Shown: positions 17,412 to 27,002, numbered from the stretch's first letter. The stretch: 64,000 nucleotides of DNA from Methylobacterium sp. J-088 (GCF_022829295.1 NZ_JAKSYH010000046.1:52456-116455), one strand, 5' to 3'. Made by a program: numbers and translations. The notes: a model not told the origin generated them from the sequence alone.

Positions 17412-18632
17412 ATGAACGAGACCCTCGCCGACCGTCGCGTCCTCCTCGTCATCGGCGGGGGTATCGCGGCCTACAAGGCCCTCGACCTGATCCGGCGCCT
17501 GCGCGAGCGGGGCGCCAGCGTCTGCCCGGTCCTGACCAAAGGGGCGCAGGAATTCGTGACGCCGCTGGCCGCCGCGGCTTTGGCCGGCGAGCGCGCCCAT
17601 ACCGACCTGTTCGACCGCGCCAGCGAGGCCGAGATCGGCCACATCAAGCTCGCCCGGGAGGCCGATGCCGTGGTGGTGGCGCCCGCCACCGCCAATCTGA
17701 TGGCCCGGATGGCGGGCGGTCACGCGGCCGACCTCGCGACGACCATCCTGCTGGCCACGACCCTGCCGATCCTGATCGCGCCGGCCATGAACGTGCAGAT
17801 GTGGGCGCATCCGGCGACCCGCCGCAACCGCGCGACCCTGGAGTGCGACGGCGTCCATATCGTCGGCCCCAATGCCGGCCGGATGGCGGAGGCCGAGACC
17901 GGCCCCGGCCGTATGGCCGAGCCCCATGAGATCGCCGATGCTTTGGAGGCGATGCTGGGCGTGGGCCTCGCCCGCCCCCTCGCGGGCCGGCGGGTGCTGG
18001 TGACCTCCGGCCCGACCCATGAGCCGATCGACCCGGTGCGCTACATCGCCAACCGCTCCTCCGGCCGCCAGGGCCACGCCATCGCGGAAGCTGCCGCGCG
18101 GGCCGGTGCTTCCGTGACGCTGGTCTCAGGGCCGGTGGCGATCCCCGATCCGCCGGGCGTCGCGGTCATTCGGGTGGAGACCGCCCGGCAGATGCTGGAC
18201 GCCGTCGAGGCGGCGCTGCCGGCCGATCTCGCGATCTTCGCCGCCGCGGTGGCGGATTGGCGCCCGGCGCGGGAGGCTGGCACGAAGAAGATCAAGAAGG
18301 ACGGCACCGGCCACGCGCCGATGCCGCTCGCCGAGAATCCCGACATCCTCGCCACGATCGCGCACCGGTCCACGGGGCGCCCGCCCCTGGTGGTCGGCTT
18401 CGCGGCGGAGACCGACGCGGTGCTGGACCATGCCCGGGCCAAGATCGCCCGCAAGGGCTGCGACCTGATCGTGGCCAACGACGTCTCGGCGGCGGGCGGT
18501 GTGATGGGCGGGTCCGACAACACGGTCCACCTGATCCACCGGGACGGCGCGATGGAGACCTGGCCGCGCCTCGGCAAGGGCGAAGTCGCCAGGAGGCTGG
18601 TGGTTTATCTCGCTGGAATGTTGGGTGGGTGA
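17412..18632 (+). CDS. coaBC: Bifunctional phosphopantothenoylcysteine decarboxylase/phosphopantothenate-cysteine ligase
   Basis: CoaBC performs two steps of coenzyme A synthesis. The N-terminal flavoprotein decarboxylase half (to about residue 185) shows GGGIAAYKALDLIRRL, the catalytic His in IGHIKLAREAD and the APAMNVQMW loop (Asn in PAMN). The C-terminal ligase half begins RRVLVTSGPTHEPIDPVRYI with the nucleotide loop NRSSGRQG, and has IKKDG and LVVGFAAET further on. The 406-residue length and domain order are normal. The start at 17412 is 44 bp past the cis-prenyltransferase stop, so they may be co-transcribed. Confidence 0.96.
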   Translation: MNETLADRRVLLVIGGGIAAYKALDLIRRLRERGASVCPVLTKGAQEFVTPLAAAALAGERAHTDLFDRASEAEIGHIKLAREADAVVVAPATANLMARMAGGHAADLATTILLATTLPILIAPAMNVQMWAHPATRRNRATLECDGVHIVGPNAGRMAEAETGPGRMAEPHEIADALEAMLGVGLARPLAGRRVLVTSGPTHEPIDPVRYIANRSSGRQGHAIAEAAARAGASVTLVSGPVAIPDPPGVAVIRVETARQMLDAVEAALPADLAIFAAAVADWRPAREAGTKKIKKDGTGHAPMPLAENPDILATIAHRSTGRPPLVVGFAAETDAVLDHARAKIARKGCDLIVANDVSAAGGVMGGSDNTVHLIHRDGAMETWPRLGKGEVARRLVVYLAGMLGG

Positions 18633-18676
18633 GGCCATCCCTCCAAAGCTGAAGCCTCTGAGACCAAAGTACTTTT

Positions 18677-18699
18677 CCCCTCCCCCTTGTGGGGAGGGG
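18677..18699. repeat. GC-rich palindromic repeat / hairpin downstream of coaBC
   Basis: CCCCTCCCC (18677-18685) and GGGGAGGGG (18691-18699) are perfect 9-base inverted arms around a 5-base loop. More C- and G-runs of the same style continue to about 18780 (CTCCTCCCCGCAAAGGG at about 18760). A similar family of palindromes appears at 26738-27002 on the far side of the SMC locus. With no T-tract, it is a repeat hairpin that may also stop transcription of coaBC. Otherwise the 292-bp gap 18633-18924 holds no gene that I can see. Confidence 0.6.
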
Positions 18700-18924
18700 T
18701 CAGGAGTGGGGGTGGTTCAGGATGGAGCGTGACGGTGCCTTCTGCACCACCTCCGGCTCCTCCCCGCAAAGGGTAGGAGAGCGCCGCAGCCAGCAGTTTG
18801 TGAGCATGACAGCCTGAAGACGCGGTCCGCGCCTCGCGAGCCCCAACCCTGGCCTCAACCTTTGCGAGTCGCTAGAAGGCGCGGCGACGGCCGGCGCGCA
18901 TGGCGCCGGCTCCAGGGAGAAACC

Positions 18925-19341
18925 ATGCCTCGCCTGACCCTGATCGCCGGAGCCGCGTTGATCGCCATGAGCACAGCTGCAACTGCCGAGACCGTTACCC
19001 TGCCCTCCGGGCTGAAGTACCAGGACGAGGTCGTCGGGACCGGGCCTGAGCCGAAGGCCGGCCAGCAGGTCACCGTCCAGTACACCGGCTGGCTCGACGA
19101 GGGCGGCAAGAAGGGCAAGAAATTCGACTCCTCCCGCGACCGCAACCAGCCCTTCTCGTTCCCCCTCGGCGCCGGCCAGGTGATCAAGGGCTGGGACGAG
19201 GGCGTCGCCACCATGAAGACCGGCGGCAAGCGCACCCTGATCATCCCGCCGGAACTCGGCTACGGCGCTCGGGGCGCCGGCGGCGTCATCCCGCCGAACG
19301 CCACGCTGATCTTCGACGTCGAACTCCTCGGCGCGAAGTAA
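18925..19341 (+). CDS. FKBP-type peptidyl-prolyl cis-trans isomerase, exported
   Basis: A 138-residue periplasmic folding helper. A signal peptide ([18 protein letters not shown]) is followed by a complete FKBP domain with [46 protein letters not shown] and [10 protein letters not shown], ending [10 protein letters not shown]. These include the Tyr, Phe, Asp, Trp and Ile residues of the active pocket. The ATG at 18925 opens the signal peptide; upstream in-frame codons do not. It ends 51 bp before the jetA-like gene and could be co-transcribed with it, although no functional link is evident. Confidence 0.93.
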   Translation: MPRLTLIAGAALIAMSTAATAETVTLPSGLKYQDEVVGTGPEPKAGQQVTVQYTGWLDEGGKKGKKFDSSRDRNQPFSFPLGAGQVIKGWDEGVATMKTGGKRTLIIPPELGYGARGAGGVIPPNATLIFDVELLGAK

Positions 19342-19392
19342 CGGCACGGCTGCGTAACGGCGCGGCTGCGCGACGGCGAGAGTCCCAAAAGA

Positions 19393-20763
19393 ATGCTGTT
19401 CGCGCAGCTGCCCGACGAGCTGTTCAAGCCGCTGGCCGCCCCGAGCCGCGGCTTCAACGCGGCCCTGCTGCTGCACCTGCACCGGCGCGTCCTCGGGGCC
19501 GAGCCGGTGCGCAAGGCCGAATTGCTCGCCGAGATCGGCGACTTCGCCGCGGGCTGGAGCGATCCGGAGGTCAGCGGCGACGAGCCGATTTCGGCCGACC
19601 CCACGGAGCGCCGCACCGCCCTTTACCGCCGCCTGCTCGATACCGGCTGGCTGATCGAGCGCCGCGAGCGCTACGTGCCGGTGGTGGAGTTCGACCCCGA
19701 GGCGCGGCTCCTGCTGGAGGAACTGTCCCGGCTCGAACGGGGCGAGACCCGCTCGTATGGCGGTGCCGTGCTGGAGGTGTTGGGCGGGCTGGAGAGCGCC
19801 CTGTCGGATCCCGGCAGCCGCTCGGAGGCCTTGTCGAACGCCGCCCGGGCGTCCGCCGCCTTCCTGGCCCACGTGCGCGGCCTCGCCGCCGGGATGCGCA
19901 AGGTCGAGGAGCGCATCCTGCGCGAGCCCGACCGGGCCAAGACCTTCCGGCTGTTCTTCGAGGATTTCGTCGAGCGCCACCTGATCAGCGACTACCGGAC
20001 GCTGCACACCCGCTTCAACCCGTTCCGGTTCCGCGCCAGCGTGGTGCGCGAGGCCGGCCGGGCGCTCCGCGACGCCCTTACGGTGCGGGCGCTGGCCGAG
20101 GGCTTGATCCGCGAGGGCCGCAGCCCCGATCTCGACGCGGCCCAGCGGGCGGTGCGGGCCGACCTCGCCCAGATCCTGTCGGTGTTCGAGGGGCTCGACA
20201 ACCACCTCGACGCGGTCGATGCCGTGGTGGCGCGGCTGGAGCGCCGGATCGCCGCGGCGCTCCACGTCATGGATCGGCCGGACCCCGGCGGCGTCGACCG
20301 CGCCGCCGCCATGCTCCGGGCCATCGGCGGCGCCGAGATCGCCCCCGACGTGCCGGCCGACGTGTCGCTGCTGCGCCCGCCGATCGGCCACGCGCATCTG
20401 CAGACGCCCCGCGCCCGCAAACTCGCCATCGACATGGAGCCCCTGCCCGACATCGAGGACGATCCCGTGATCGATGCGTTCGCGGCCGCGAAGGCGGAGT
20501 TCCGCCGCCGCACCACGGTGACGCCCGAGGGCATGACCGCCTTCGTGGAAGCCCGGCTCGGCCAGGCGATCCGGCTGCGCGGCTCCGAGATCGCGATCAA
20601 GGACGTCGATGACTTCATCGTGTTCCAGCGCCTGCGCGAGATCGACGTGCTGTTCGATGCACGCCTGGGCGAGCGCTACGCCGTCAGCCGCCTGCCCGAG
20701 CGCGTGGCCAACGGCTGGCTCGACTGCCCGGATTTCCTGCTGGAGCGCCGCCCCGGTGCTTGA
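19393..20763 (+). CDS. JetA/MksF-like kleisin subunit of an SMC (Wadjet/MksBEF-type) complex
   Basis: A 456-residue helical protein, proposed kleisin bridge of a bacterial SMC complex. The start LFAQLPDELFKPLAAPSRG and the later LLDTGWLIERRERYVPVVEFD winged-helix-like section resemble JetA/MksF proteins, which tie the two SMC heads together and recruit the KITE subunit. The order (this gene, a DUF4194-like gene, then an SMC-like ATPase) is the mksF-mksE-mksB or jetA-jetB-jetC order. The ATG at 19393 is 51 bp past the FKBP stop. Subunit identity rests on operon context and general similarity rather than a catalytic motif. Confidence 0.78.
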   Translation: MLFAQLPDELFKPLAAPSRGFNAALLLHLHRRVLGAEPVRKAELLAEIGDFAAGWSDPEVSGDEPISADPTERRTALYRRLLDTGWLIERRERYVPVVEFDPEARLLLEELSRLERGETRSYGGAVLEVLGGLESALSDPGSRSEALSNAARASAAFLAHVRGLAAGMRKVEERILREPDRAKTFRLFFEDFVERHLISDYRTLHTRFNPFRFRASVVREAGRALRDALTVRALAEGLIREGRSPDLDAAQRAVRADLAQILSVFEGLDNHLDAVDAVVARLERRIAAALHVMDRPDPGGVDRAAAMLRAIGGAEIAPDVPADVSLLRPPIGHAHLQTPRARKLAIDMEPLPDIEDDPVIDAFAAAKAEFRRRTTVTPEGMTAFVEARLGQAIRLRGSEIAIKDVDDFIVFQRLREIDVLFDARLGERYAVSRLPERVANGWLDCPDFLLERRPGA

Positions 20764-21382
20764 GGGGTTCCGCGCCATCATCGACGGCGACGAGCCGGCG
20801 CCGCCGGGCACCCGGGCGCCGGATGCCGAGGAGCTGAGCCGGGCCCTGCAGGTGTTGCTGAAGGGGCAGGTGATCTACGCCGACACCCCGAATATCGGAC
20901 GCTCCTACGAGCTCGCCCGGCACTACGCGCCGTTCTTCACCGACTACTTCGCTTGCCTGGGCTACGCGCTGACGGTCTCGCACCGCGACCAGATGGTGTC
21001 GCTGAGCCCGGCCGCCGACGCGCCGCGGCACGACATCATGTCGGAGCGCCTGCGCAAGGACGAGACCCTGGTGCTGCTCGCCCTGCGGTTGCTCTACGAG
21101 GAGGGCCTGCGCGACCACCGCGTCGGCACGGACGGGATCGTCGAATGCACCACCGACGAGATCGTGGAAAAAATCCGGACGGTGGCGCGCAACGAGCCCC
21201 CCGAGGAGGGTCGGCTCGCCGACATCCTGCGGCTCTACGCGCGCCGCGGCGGCCTGCGGCTCGGCGAGCGCGACCGGGTCGAGCGGGTGACGCCGCTCGC
21301 GCTCCTGCCGGGCGTGGCGGTGCTGGCCTCGGACGCGTGGCTGGAGCGCCTGCGAGCTTGGACGGAGGCCGGGGAGGTCTGA
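20756..21382 (+). CDS. JetB/MksE-like KITE subunit (DUF4194-type)
   Basis: A 208-residue protein predicted to form the tandem winged-helix KITE dimer that binds the kleisin. The DUF4194-like pattern is visible: LSRALQVLLKGQVIYADTPN, SYELARHYAPFFTDYFACLG, then LRKDETLVLLALRLLYEEGL. It starts at a GTG at 20756, overlapping the end of the kleisin gene by eight bases, so the two are coupled. It ends nine bases before the stop of the opposite-strand chemoreceptor gene, which interrupts the usual jetB-jetC adjacency. Confidence is good because the pattern, length and position agree. Confidence 0.82.
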   Translation: MLEGFRAIIDGDEPAPPGTRAPDAEELSRALQVLLKGQVIYADTPNIGRSYELARHYAPFFTDYFACLGYALTVSHRDQMVSLSPAADAPRHDIMSERLRKDETLVLLALRLLYEEGLRDHRVGTDGIVECTTDEIVEKIRTVARNEPPEEGRLADILRLYARRGGLRLGERDRVERVTPLALLPGVAVLASDAWLERLRAWTEAGEV

Positions 21383-21391
21383 GCCACCCGA

Positions 21392-23068
21392 TCAGGCCGC
21401 CCGAACGGTCGCAAGGAAATGCTCGACCTCGGACCCGAGCCGGGCGGCCTGCTCGGCCATCGCGGAGGCCGCGCTCAGTACCTCCCCGGCCGCCGCGCCG
21501 GTCTCGTCGGCCGCGCCGGCGACCTCCGTGATGTTGGCCGTGACGGTGTCGGTCCCGGACGCCGCCTGGGTGACGTTGCGGACGATCTCCTGCGTGGCCG
21601 CCCCCTGCTGCGCCACCGCGCTGGCGATGGTCGCCGCAGTGGCGTCGATCTCGCGGATCCGCCCCGCGATCCCGCCGATGGCGCGGACGGCGTGGTCGGT
21701 CGAACCCTGCATCTGGCCGATCTGCCGGCTGATCTCGCTGGTGGCCTTCGCAGTCTGTTCGGCGAGTTGCTTCACCTCGGCGGCGACCACCGCAAAACCC
21801 TTGCCGGCATCGCCGGCCCGGGCCGCCTCGATGGTGGCGTTCAGAGCCAGCAGGTTGGTCTGGCCGGCGATCTCCGCGATCAGCGTCACCACCTCCCGGA
21901 TCGTCCGGGCGCCGGTGCTCAGCTCCTGGACCAAGCCGGTGGTCGTGGCCGCCTCGCGGGCAGCGACCTGCGCCAGATCCGCCGACGCCACCACCTGACG
22001 GCCGATCTCGTCCACCGAGGATCCGAGTTCCTCGGCCGCCGCCGCCACGGTGTTGACGTTGGCGGCGGCCTCCGCGGCGGCGATGCGCGCATCGCCGGAG
22101 CGGTCGGCCGTCCGGGTCGCCGTCGCGGTAAGGGCCTGGGCCGTCGCCTGAAGCTGCGTCGCCGCGGCCGCGACCGTGCGGACGATGCCGCCGATGGCGG
22201 TCTCGAAGCGCTCCGCGAGGTCGCGCATTCCTTGGCGGCGCTGACTCTCGGACTCCGCGCGGGCCCGGTTCGTCTCGGCCTCCAGGGCGCGGGTCTGGAA
22301 CAGGTTCTGCCGGAACACCTGCACGGCCGCCGACATGGCCCCGATCTCGTCCCGCCGCCCTGCATAGGGCACCGCCGAGTCCGTATCGCCACTCGCAAGC
22401 CGGCGCATGGCGTCGGTCATCACGGTGATCGGCCGCGAGACCCCGAGCAGCGCGTAGAGCATCGCGCCCAGGGCGACCACCAGCGTGGCGGCCAGGATGG
22501 CGATGGTCGAGGACACGGCGCGCGCCTGACTCGCCCGGGCGGTTCGGCCGGACTCCTCGACGGTTCTGACATGCCGTTCCACCAGCGCACGCGCCGCCTT
22601 CGACGCGTCCTGGTAATGGGCGTTCATGGCGCCCCGGTAATAGGACATCGCCGCCTCGCGCTGGCTGAGGCTCATCCCGCGCAACCGATCCCAATCGTAG
22701 GTCTGGGTCTTCAGCTTGGCGATCAGCGTCTCGAAGAGCGCCTGCTCGTCCGGAGCGACGATCCGGGCCTTGTAGGCCTCGACCCGCGCGGCCCGATCCT
22801 TCAGCATGTCTTCCACCGCTGCGCGGCCCGCATCGCGCTCGGCCTCCGTGTCCGCCGTGGCGACCCGCACCTGCAGCAGACGCGCTTTGACAGTCAGCGC
22901 GCTGAGGGTTTCCGCCGCATCCAAGGATGGCATCGCCCGGTCGAGCAGTTCGGTCAATTGATGATCGACGGATTTCATCCGAACGATCGTCATTCCGCCT
23001 TGTATCCCGGCTGCGATAAGCAGAAACAGGAACAAGCTGCTGAGTTTTGTTTTTATGTTGGCGGACAT
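21392..23068 (-). CDS. Methyl-accepting chemotaxis protein, inserted between jetB-like and jetC-like genes
   Basis: A 558-residue chemoreceptor. Membrane helices lie at about residues 10-28 and 187-209 and flank a roughly 160-residue periplasmic helical (4HB-like) sensor domain. A HAMP domain follows ([18 protein letters not shown]), then a long coiled-coil signalling domain with the conserved tip [20 protein letters not shown] and [19 protein letters not shown] that binds CheW/CheA. There is no C-terminal CheR-docking pentapeptide. It runs opposite to the SMC genes, ends nine bases from jetB, and its start faces the jetC start across 165 bp. The ligand is unknown. Confidence 0.95.
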   Translation of the reverse strand: MSANIKTKLSSLFLFLLIAAGIQGGMTIVRMKSVDHQLTELLDRAMPSLDAAETLSALTVKARLLQVRVATADTEAERDAGRAAVEDMLKDRAARVEAYKARIVAPDEQALFETLIAKLKTQTYDWDRLRGMSLSQREAAMSYYRGAMNAHYQDASKAARALVERHVRTVEESGRTARASQARAVSSTIAILAATLVVALGAMLYALLGVSRPITVMTDAMRRLASGDTDSAVPYAGRRDEIGAMSAAVQVFRQNLFQTRALEAETNRARAESESQRRQGMRDLAERFETAIGGIVRTVAAAATQLQATAQALTATATRTADRSGDARIAAAEAAANVNTVAAAAEELGSSVDEIGRQVVASADLAQVAAREAATTTGLVQELSTGARTIREVVTLIAEIAGQTNLLALNATIEAARAGDAGKGFAVVAAEVKQLAEQTAKATSEISRQIGQMQGSTDHAVRAIGGIAGRIREIDATAATIASAVAQQGAATQEIVRNVTQAASGTDTVTANITEVAGAADETGAAAGEVLSAASAMAEQAARLGSEVEHFLATVRAA

Positions 23069-23233
23069 GTTCTTGTCAGATCTCTAGCCTTCGGCAACGA
23101 TACCGGGGGTGTTGGCCGGAGCAAGCTGGCGGTTCGCGCAGAACTTGAGGCGCCGCAGCCTCTGTCACCGGCTTGCATACGCGGCCGAGTCCGGCCAACT
23201 GAACCGATCGTTCTCCGCCCCGGCCCCGACATC

Positions 23234-26200
23234 GTGTACGTCCTCACCGATATCGCCATCGCGAACTGGTATCTGATCCGCCGTGAGCAGATCCGGCTGC
23301 GGGGCGCGGCCGCCTTGGTCGGGCCGACCGGGGCCGGCAAGTCGACGATCTTCGACGCGGTCGGCACGGTGCTGGCCGGCAACAATGCCAGCCGCCTCGC
23401 GCTGAACGCCTCCGCGTCCGGCCGCAGCGCGCGCACGGTGCGCGACTATTGCCTGGGCTGGATCAGCGACCCCGCGGAGGGCGGCCGCCCGACCCGGGAA
23501 TCCTGCGAGACTGTCCTGGCCCTGGTGTTCGAGAACCCGGCCTCGGGGCGGATCGTCACGGTCGGGCTGGCGCTCGCGGCCCGGGCGGTCGAGCCGAAGG
23601 AGACCGTGCTGTCGCGCTTCATCGCGGTCGGGCACCGGTTCGAGATCGCCGATTACGCCCGCACCGCCCCCGGCGGCACCTACACGGCCCCCTGGAGCGA
23701 GATCGCCGGGGACCTGCGGGCGCGGGCGTCGAGCTTCACCGAGTACCGGACCTCCGGCGAGCGCTTCACGGCCGATGTGCTGGCCACCCTGCGCGAGGGC
23801 GCGCCAGCGCCGGAGCCGCGCCACTTCCTGCGCAGCTTCGCCAACGCGGTGGCATTCAAGCCGATCTTCGACACCAGCGCCTTCGTGCGCGCCTTCGTGT
23901 TGGAGCCGGAGCCGCTCGACGTGGACCGCGTCCGCCAGTCCGTCGCCAACTGGCGCCGGCTGCTGGAGACCATCGGCGAGCTGGAGAGCCGGCTCGCGCG
24001 CCTGCGGCGCCTGCGCGACCGCTACGAGGCCTGGAGCGAGGCCATCCTCGATACGGCAAGCCATGAGCTGCGGGCGGCCTCCGCCGAATTGCGCCGCCGC
24101 AGCCTCGACCTCGTCGCGGTCCGGCTGCGCCTGCGCGAGGGGGCCGAGGCCCTGCGCATCGCCCGGGAGCGCGTGGCGGCGAGCCGCGGCTTCGTGCGCG
24201 ACATCGACGGGGAGATCGCCGAGAAGAAGGCGCTCGCCGCCGCGGGCGCCGCCGAGGGACGGCTCGCCGCCTCGACGCTCGGCCTCTCCATGCTGGAGCG
24301 CGACCGGAAGGAGCTGGCGGGCCGGATCGCCGACCTCGTCGCGCTCATTGGCCAGATGGGCAAGCTCCAGCCCGTCGCCCCGATCCTGCGCCAGGGCTGT
24401 CCGCAGGCGGCGCGGCTCGCCGAATCCTGCGCCCGGGCCGGGCTGCGCCGGGAATCGCCGCCGGAAGAGATCCTGCGCCCCGAAGGCCCTCTGGCCGAGC
24501 TGATCGACGGGCTGGCGCGGCTGCCCGAGTTCGACGAAGCCCTGGAGCGGGCTGCCGAGGATGCCGCGCTCAAGGCCCGTGCCCAGGAGGGCGAGGCCGA
24601 GCGCACCGCGCCCCGCACCGGCGCCGGCCCGGCGGCGCGCCTGTCCTCCGACACGGTGGCATTCCGCGGCGAGCTGGACCGGCGCGGTATCGACGCCCTG
24701 CCGATCTGCGAACTCGCCGAGATCGTCGATCCGACCTGGGGGCCGGCGCTGGAAGGTCTGCTCGGGCGCGCCCGGGAGGCCCTGGTGGTGGCACCCGACC
24801 GGCTTCACGAGGCTTTGGGCGTGCTCCAGGGGGGGCGCGACCGGTTCCACCGCTGCATCCTGGTCAAGACCACCGACACCGCCAAGCAGCGCGCCCGCCG
24901 CTACGACGATGGCCCGCTGACGGTGATCGAGACCCGCGATCCGCACGCGGAGGCGTTCCTGGGGGTGCGGCTCGGCGGCTACGATCTCGCGAAGGATGAC
25001 GCCGAACTCGCCCGCCTCGCCCGGGCCGTCGCGCCGAGCGGGCGGACCACCGCCGGCATGGCGTATTCGGTGACACGGAGTGTCGATCTGCTCATGACGC
25101 GTGGCCATCGTGGGCCGACCGTCGACAGCCGCCGGGTTCACGAGGCCGCGGTCGTGGAAGCACGACGCCTGCGCGGCGAGGCGGCGGTCTTGCGCGAGGC
25201 CGCCCGCACCGCTGCGGCGATCCGGGCCCGCATCGTTCGAGGCCTCGACGATATCGACACGCTGCGCGCCGAGCTCGACGGTCTCGACGGCCGGCGGCGC
25301 ACCCTCCAGACCGAGCGCGAGGGGATCGAGAAGCGCGACACCGCCGGACTCGCCGCCGAGATCGCCGCGCTGACCACGGAGCGCGTCGCCTATCTGCGCG
25401 AGCTGTCGGAGGAGCTGGAGCCGAAGCTCGACCGCCTGCTCGCCGACGAGGCTGCGCTCCGCGCCCGGCTGGTGACCATGCGCGAGGCCGCCCGCGCGGC
25501 CCTGTCGGCGCGGCGCGCGGCCCTGCGCCAAGTCATGGGCGGCGACGCCGCCCGGGTCCGCCTCGCCCGCTCGGAGGTGTTCGATCTGCGCGTGATCGCG
25601 GAGGCCCGGGGCGCGCTGGCGGGTCTCGACGCCAAGGCCGCCGGGTCCCGGGCCACCACCGAGCGCGGGCTCGCCAAGGAGGCCGCCGAGGCGGCCCGCT
25701 CCCACGGGCGGGTCGCCGAGCGGGAGCTGGCCGAGGCCTGCGCGGCGTGGCGGGTCGAGAATCCCCTGAACCAGGGCGATGCGCCGGCGATCGACGGGTT
25801 CGCCTGGGTCCGGCGCGAATACGACGCCGTCGAGGGCCACGAGTTGCGGCGCTACCGGGCCCAGGCCGAGCGGGCCGAGGTCGAGATGCGCCGCCTGATG
25901 ACCGAGGATCTGCTGACGCGCCTCGCCGACCGGTTCGAGCGGGTCCACGCCCGGCTGGAGGCGCTGAACGAGCGGCTCTCGGCCCGCAGCTTCACCGGCC
26001 AGACCTACGCGTTCGAGGCGGCGGTGGACCGCCGCTACGCCGCCGTCCACGCGCTCGCCACCGAGACCGCACGCTCTCCCGAGGCCGCGCAGGCGCTGCT
26101 CGACGGCGCCACCGAGGGCCCGATGGCGTCGGCGCTCGCCGAAATCACCGCGCTCATCGCCGGCGAGGAGGATGCGGCCCGGCTGGCGGATTACCGCAAC

Positions 26201-26671
26201 TACTTCGTGTACGAGATCGGCATGCGCGACCGGGCGGGCAACCGCACCACCATGTCGGCCCGGGCGCTACGCGGCTCGGGCGGCGAGGCGCAGGCACCGT
26301 TCTACGTGGCGATCGCGGCCTCGCTGGCCAGCGCCTACTATCCGGGCGACCGGCCTGGGGACGAAAATCCGGGGCTCGGCCTGTGCCTGCTCGACGAGGC
26401 CTTCTCGAAGCTCGACGTGCGCAACAGCCAGGCGCTGGTCGATCTCTATCGGGCCTGGGGCCTTCAGCTCCTGATCGCCGCGCCCGAGGACAAGCGCACG
26501 ACGCTCACCGAGGTGATGGACACCATCGTCACCGTCTACAAGAGCCCGGACCTGACCTCCGTCCGGATCGAGGCCGAGCATCCGCTGGAGGCGGCCCGGC
26601 GGGCGCTGCACGCGATCAATCCCGATCAGATCGGGATCGCGGGGTTTCGGCAGGCGGACGCGGCGGAGTGA
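23234..26671 (+). CDS. JetC/MksB-like SMC ATPase
   Basis: About 1145 residues forming the motor of a Wadjet/MksBEF-type loop-extruding complex. The N-terminal head carries Walker A (GPTGAGKST, residues 30-38). Long Arg/Glu/Ala-rich coiled coils run through residues 230-350 and 630-800 around a central hinge-like globular part. The C-terminal head has the signature GSGGEAQAPFYVAIAAS (about 1014) and Walker B LGLCLLDEAFSKLD (about 1050), typical of JetC and distant from canonical Smc. The GTG at 23234 begins VYVLTDIAIANWYLIR, matching the usual head strand. No nuclease gene (jetD) follows before the opposite-strand oxidase. Confidence 0.88.
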   Translation: MYVLTDIAIANWYLIRREQIRLRGAAALVGPTGAGKSTIFDAVGTVLAGNNASRLALNASASGRSARTVRDYCLGWISDPAEGGRPTRESCETVLALVFENPASGRIVTVGLALAARAVEPKETVLSRFIAVGHRFEIADYARTAPGGTYTAPWSEIAGDLRARASSFTEYRTSGERFTADVLATLREGAPAPEPRHFLRSFANAVAFKPIFDTSAFVRAFVLEPEPLDVDRVRQSVANWRRLLETIGELESRLARLRRLRDRYEAWSEAILDTASHELRAASAELRRRSLDLVAVRLRLREGAEALRIARERVAASRGFVRDIDGEIAEKKALAAAGAAEGRLAASTLGLSMLERDRKELAGRIADLVALIGQMGKLQPVAPILRQGCPQAARLAESCARAGLRRESPPEEILRPEGPLAELIDGLARLPEFDEALERAAEDAALKARAQEGEAERTAPRTGAGPAARLSSDTVAFRGELDRRGIDALPICELAEIVDPTWGPALEGLLGRAREALVVAPDRLHEALGVLQGGRDRFHRCILVKTTDTAKQRARRYDDGPLTVIETRDPHAEAFLGVRLGGYDLAKDDAELARLARAVAPSGRTTAGMAYSVTRSVDLLMTRGHRGPTVDSRRVHEAAVVEARRLRGEAAVLREAARTAAAIRARIVRGLDDIDTLRAELDGLDGRRRTLQTEREGIEKRDTAGLAAEIAALTTERVAYLRELSEELEPKLDRLLADEAALRARLVTMREAARAALSARRAALRQVMGGDAARVRLARSEVFDLRVIAEARGALAGLDAKAAGSRATTERGLAKEAAEAARSHGRVAERELAEACAAWRVENPLNQGDAPAIDGFAWVRREYDAVEGHELRRYRAQAERAEVEMRRLMTEDLLTRLADRFERVHARLEALNERLSARSFTGQTYAFEAAVDRRYAAVHALATETARSPEAAQALLDGATEGPMASALAEITALIAGEEDAARLADYRNYFVYEIGMRDRAGNRTTMSARALRGSGGEAQAPFYVAIAASLASAYYPGDRPGDENPGLGLCLLDEAFSKLDVRNSQALVDLYRAWGLQLLIAAPEDKRTTLTEVMDTIVTVYKSPDLTSVRIEAEHPLEAARRALHAINPDQIGIAGFRQADAAE

Positions 26672-26737
26672 GCCTGCGGGGTGCCTATCCGTTCAATGAC
26701 TGAGTAGAATTGGCGGTCAGGCTGAACGCGCGTTCTC

Positions 26738-27002
26738 CCTCCCCCCCCCGCAGAGAGTTACGATATTCACAGATCGCGGTTCGATGCGTTCGACGGCTGC
26801 AGAACAATCCGGGTCGAAGGCCACTGCGCGCTCCCTCCCCCCTCTGCGGGGGAGGGTGGCCCCCGTAGGGGGTCGGGAGAGGGGAGCGACGCTGCAGAAT
26901 GGGGCGCGCTGCTCACCGCTGCTCCGCCTAATCCTGAAGCCGTGTCCCCTCTCCCGACCTCTGCTGACGCAGGGGCCACCCTCCCCCGCAAGGGGGGAGG
27001 AA
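26738..27002. repeat. Long imperfect inverted repeat of GC-rich palindromes; intergenic gap after the jetC-like gene
   Basis: The 426-bp gap 26672-27097 holds no gene but a striking palindrome. The left arm (about 26831-26884) and right arm (about 26945-27002) are reverse complements over most of their length: TCCCCTCTCCCGACC and GGGGCCACCCTCCCCCGCA match exactly, with a variable patch between. Together they could form a 50-bp stem around a 60-base loop. A partial copy lies at 26738-26757. This resembles mobile palindromic repeats (REP/BIME-like) that spread through high-GC genomes. Confidence 0.7.

Noticed and set aside
18700..20811. A 703-codon minus-strand frame opposite the FKBP and jetA-like genes
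   Set aside because: FKBP and kleisin signals are on the + strand; the mirror frame lacks signal, motifs or a ribosome-binding site.
23165..26050. A 961-codon minus-strand frame opposite the SMC gene
   Set aside because: Antisense of a gene with Walker A, signature and Walker B motifs; no motifs of its own.
21419..26671. A single 1750-codon + strand frame spanning the chemoreceptor gene and the SMC ATPase
   Set aside because: The first 600 codons are antisense to a clear chemoreceptor gene and have no motif. The ATPase has a natural GTG start at 23234.
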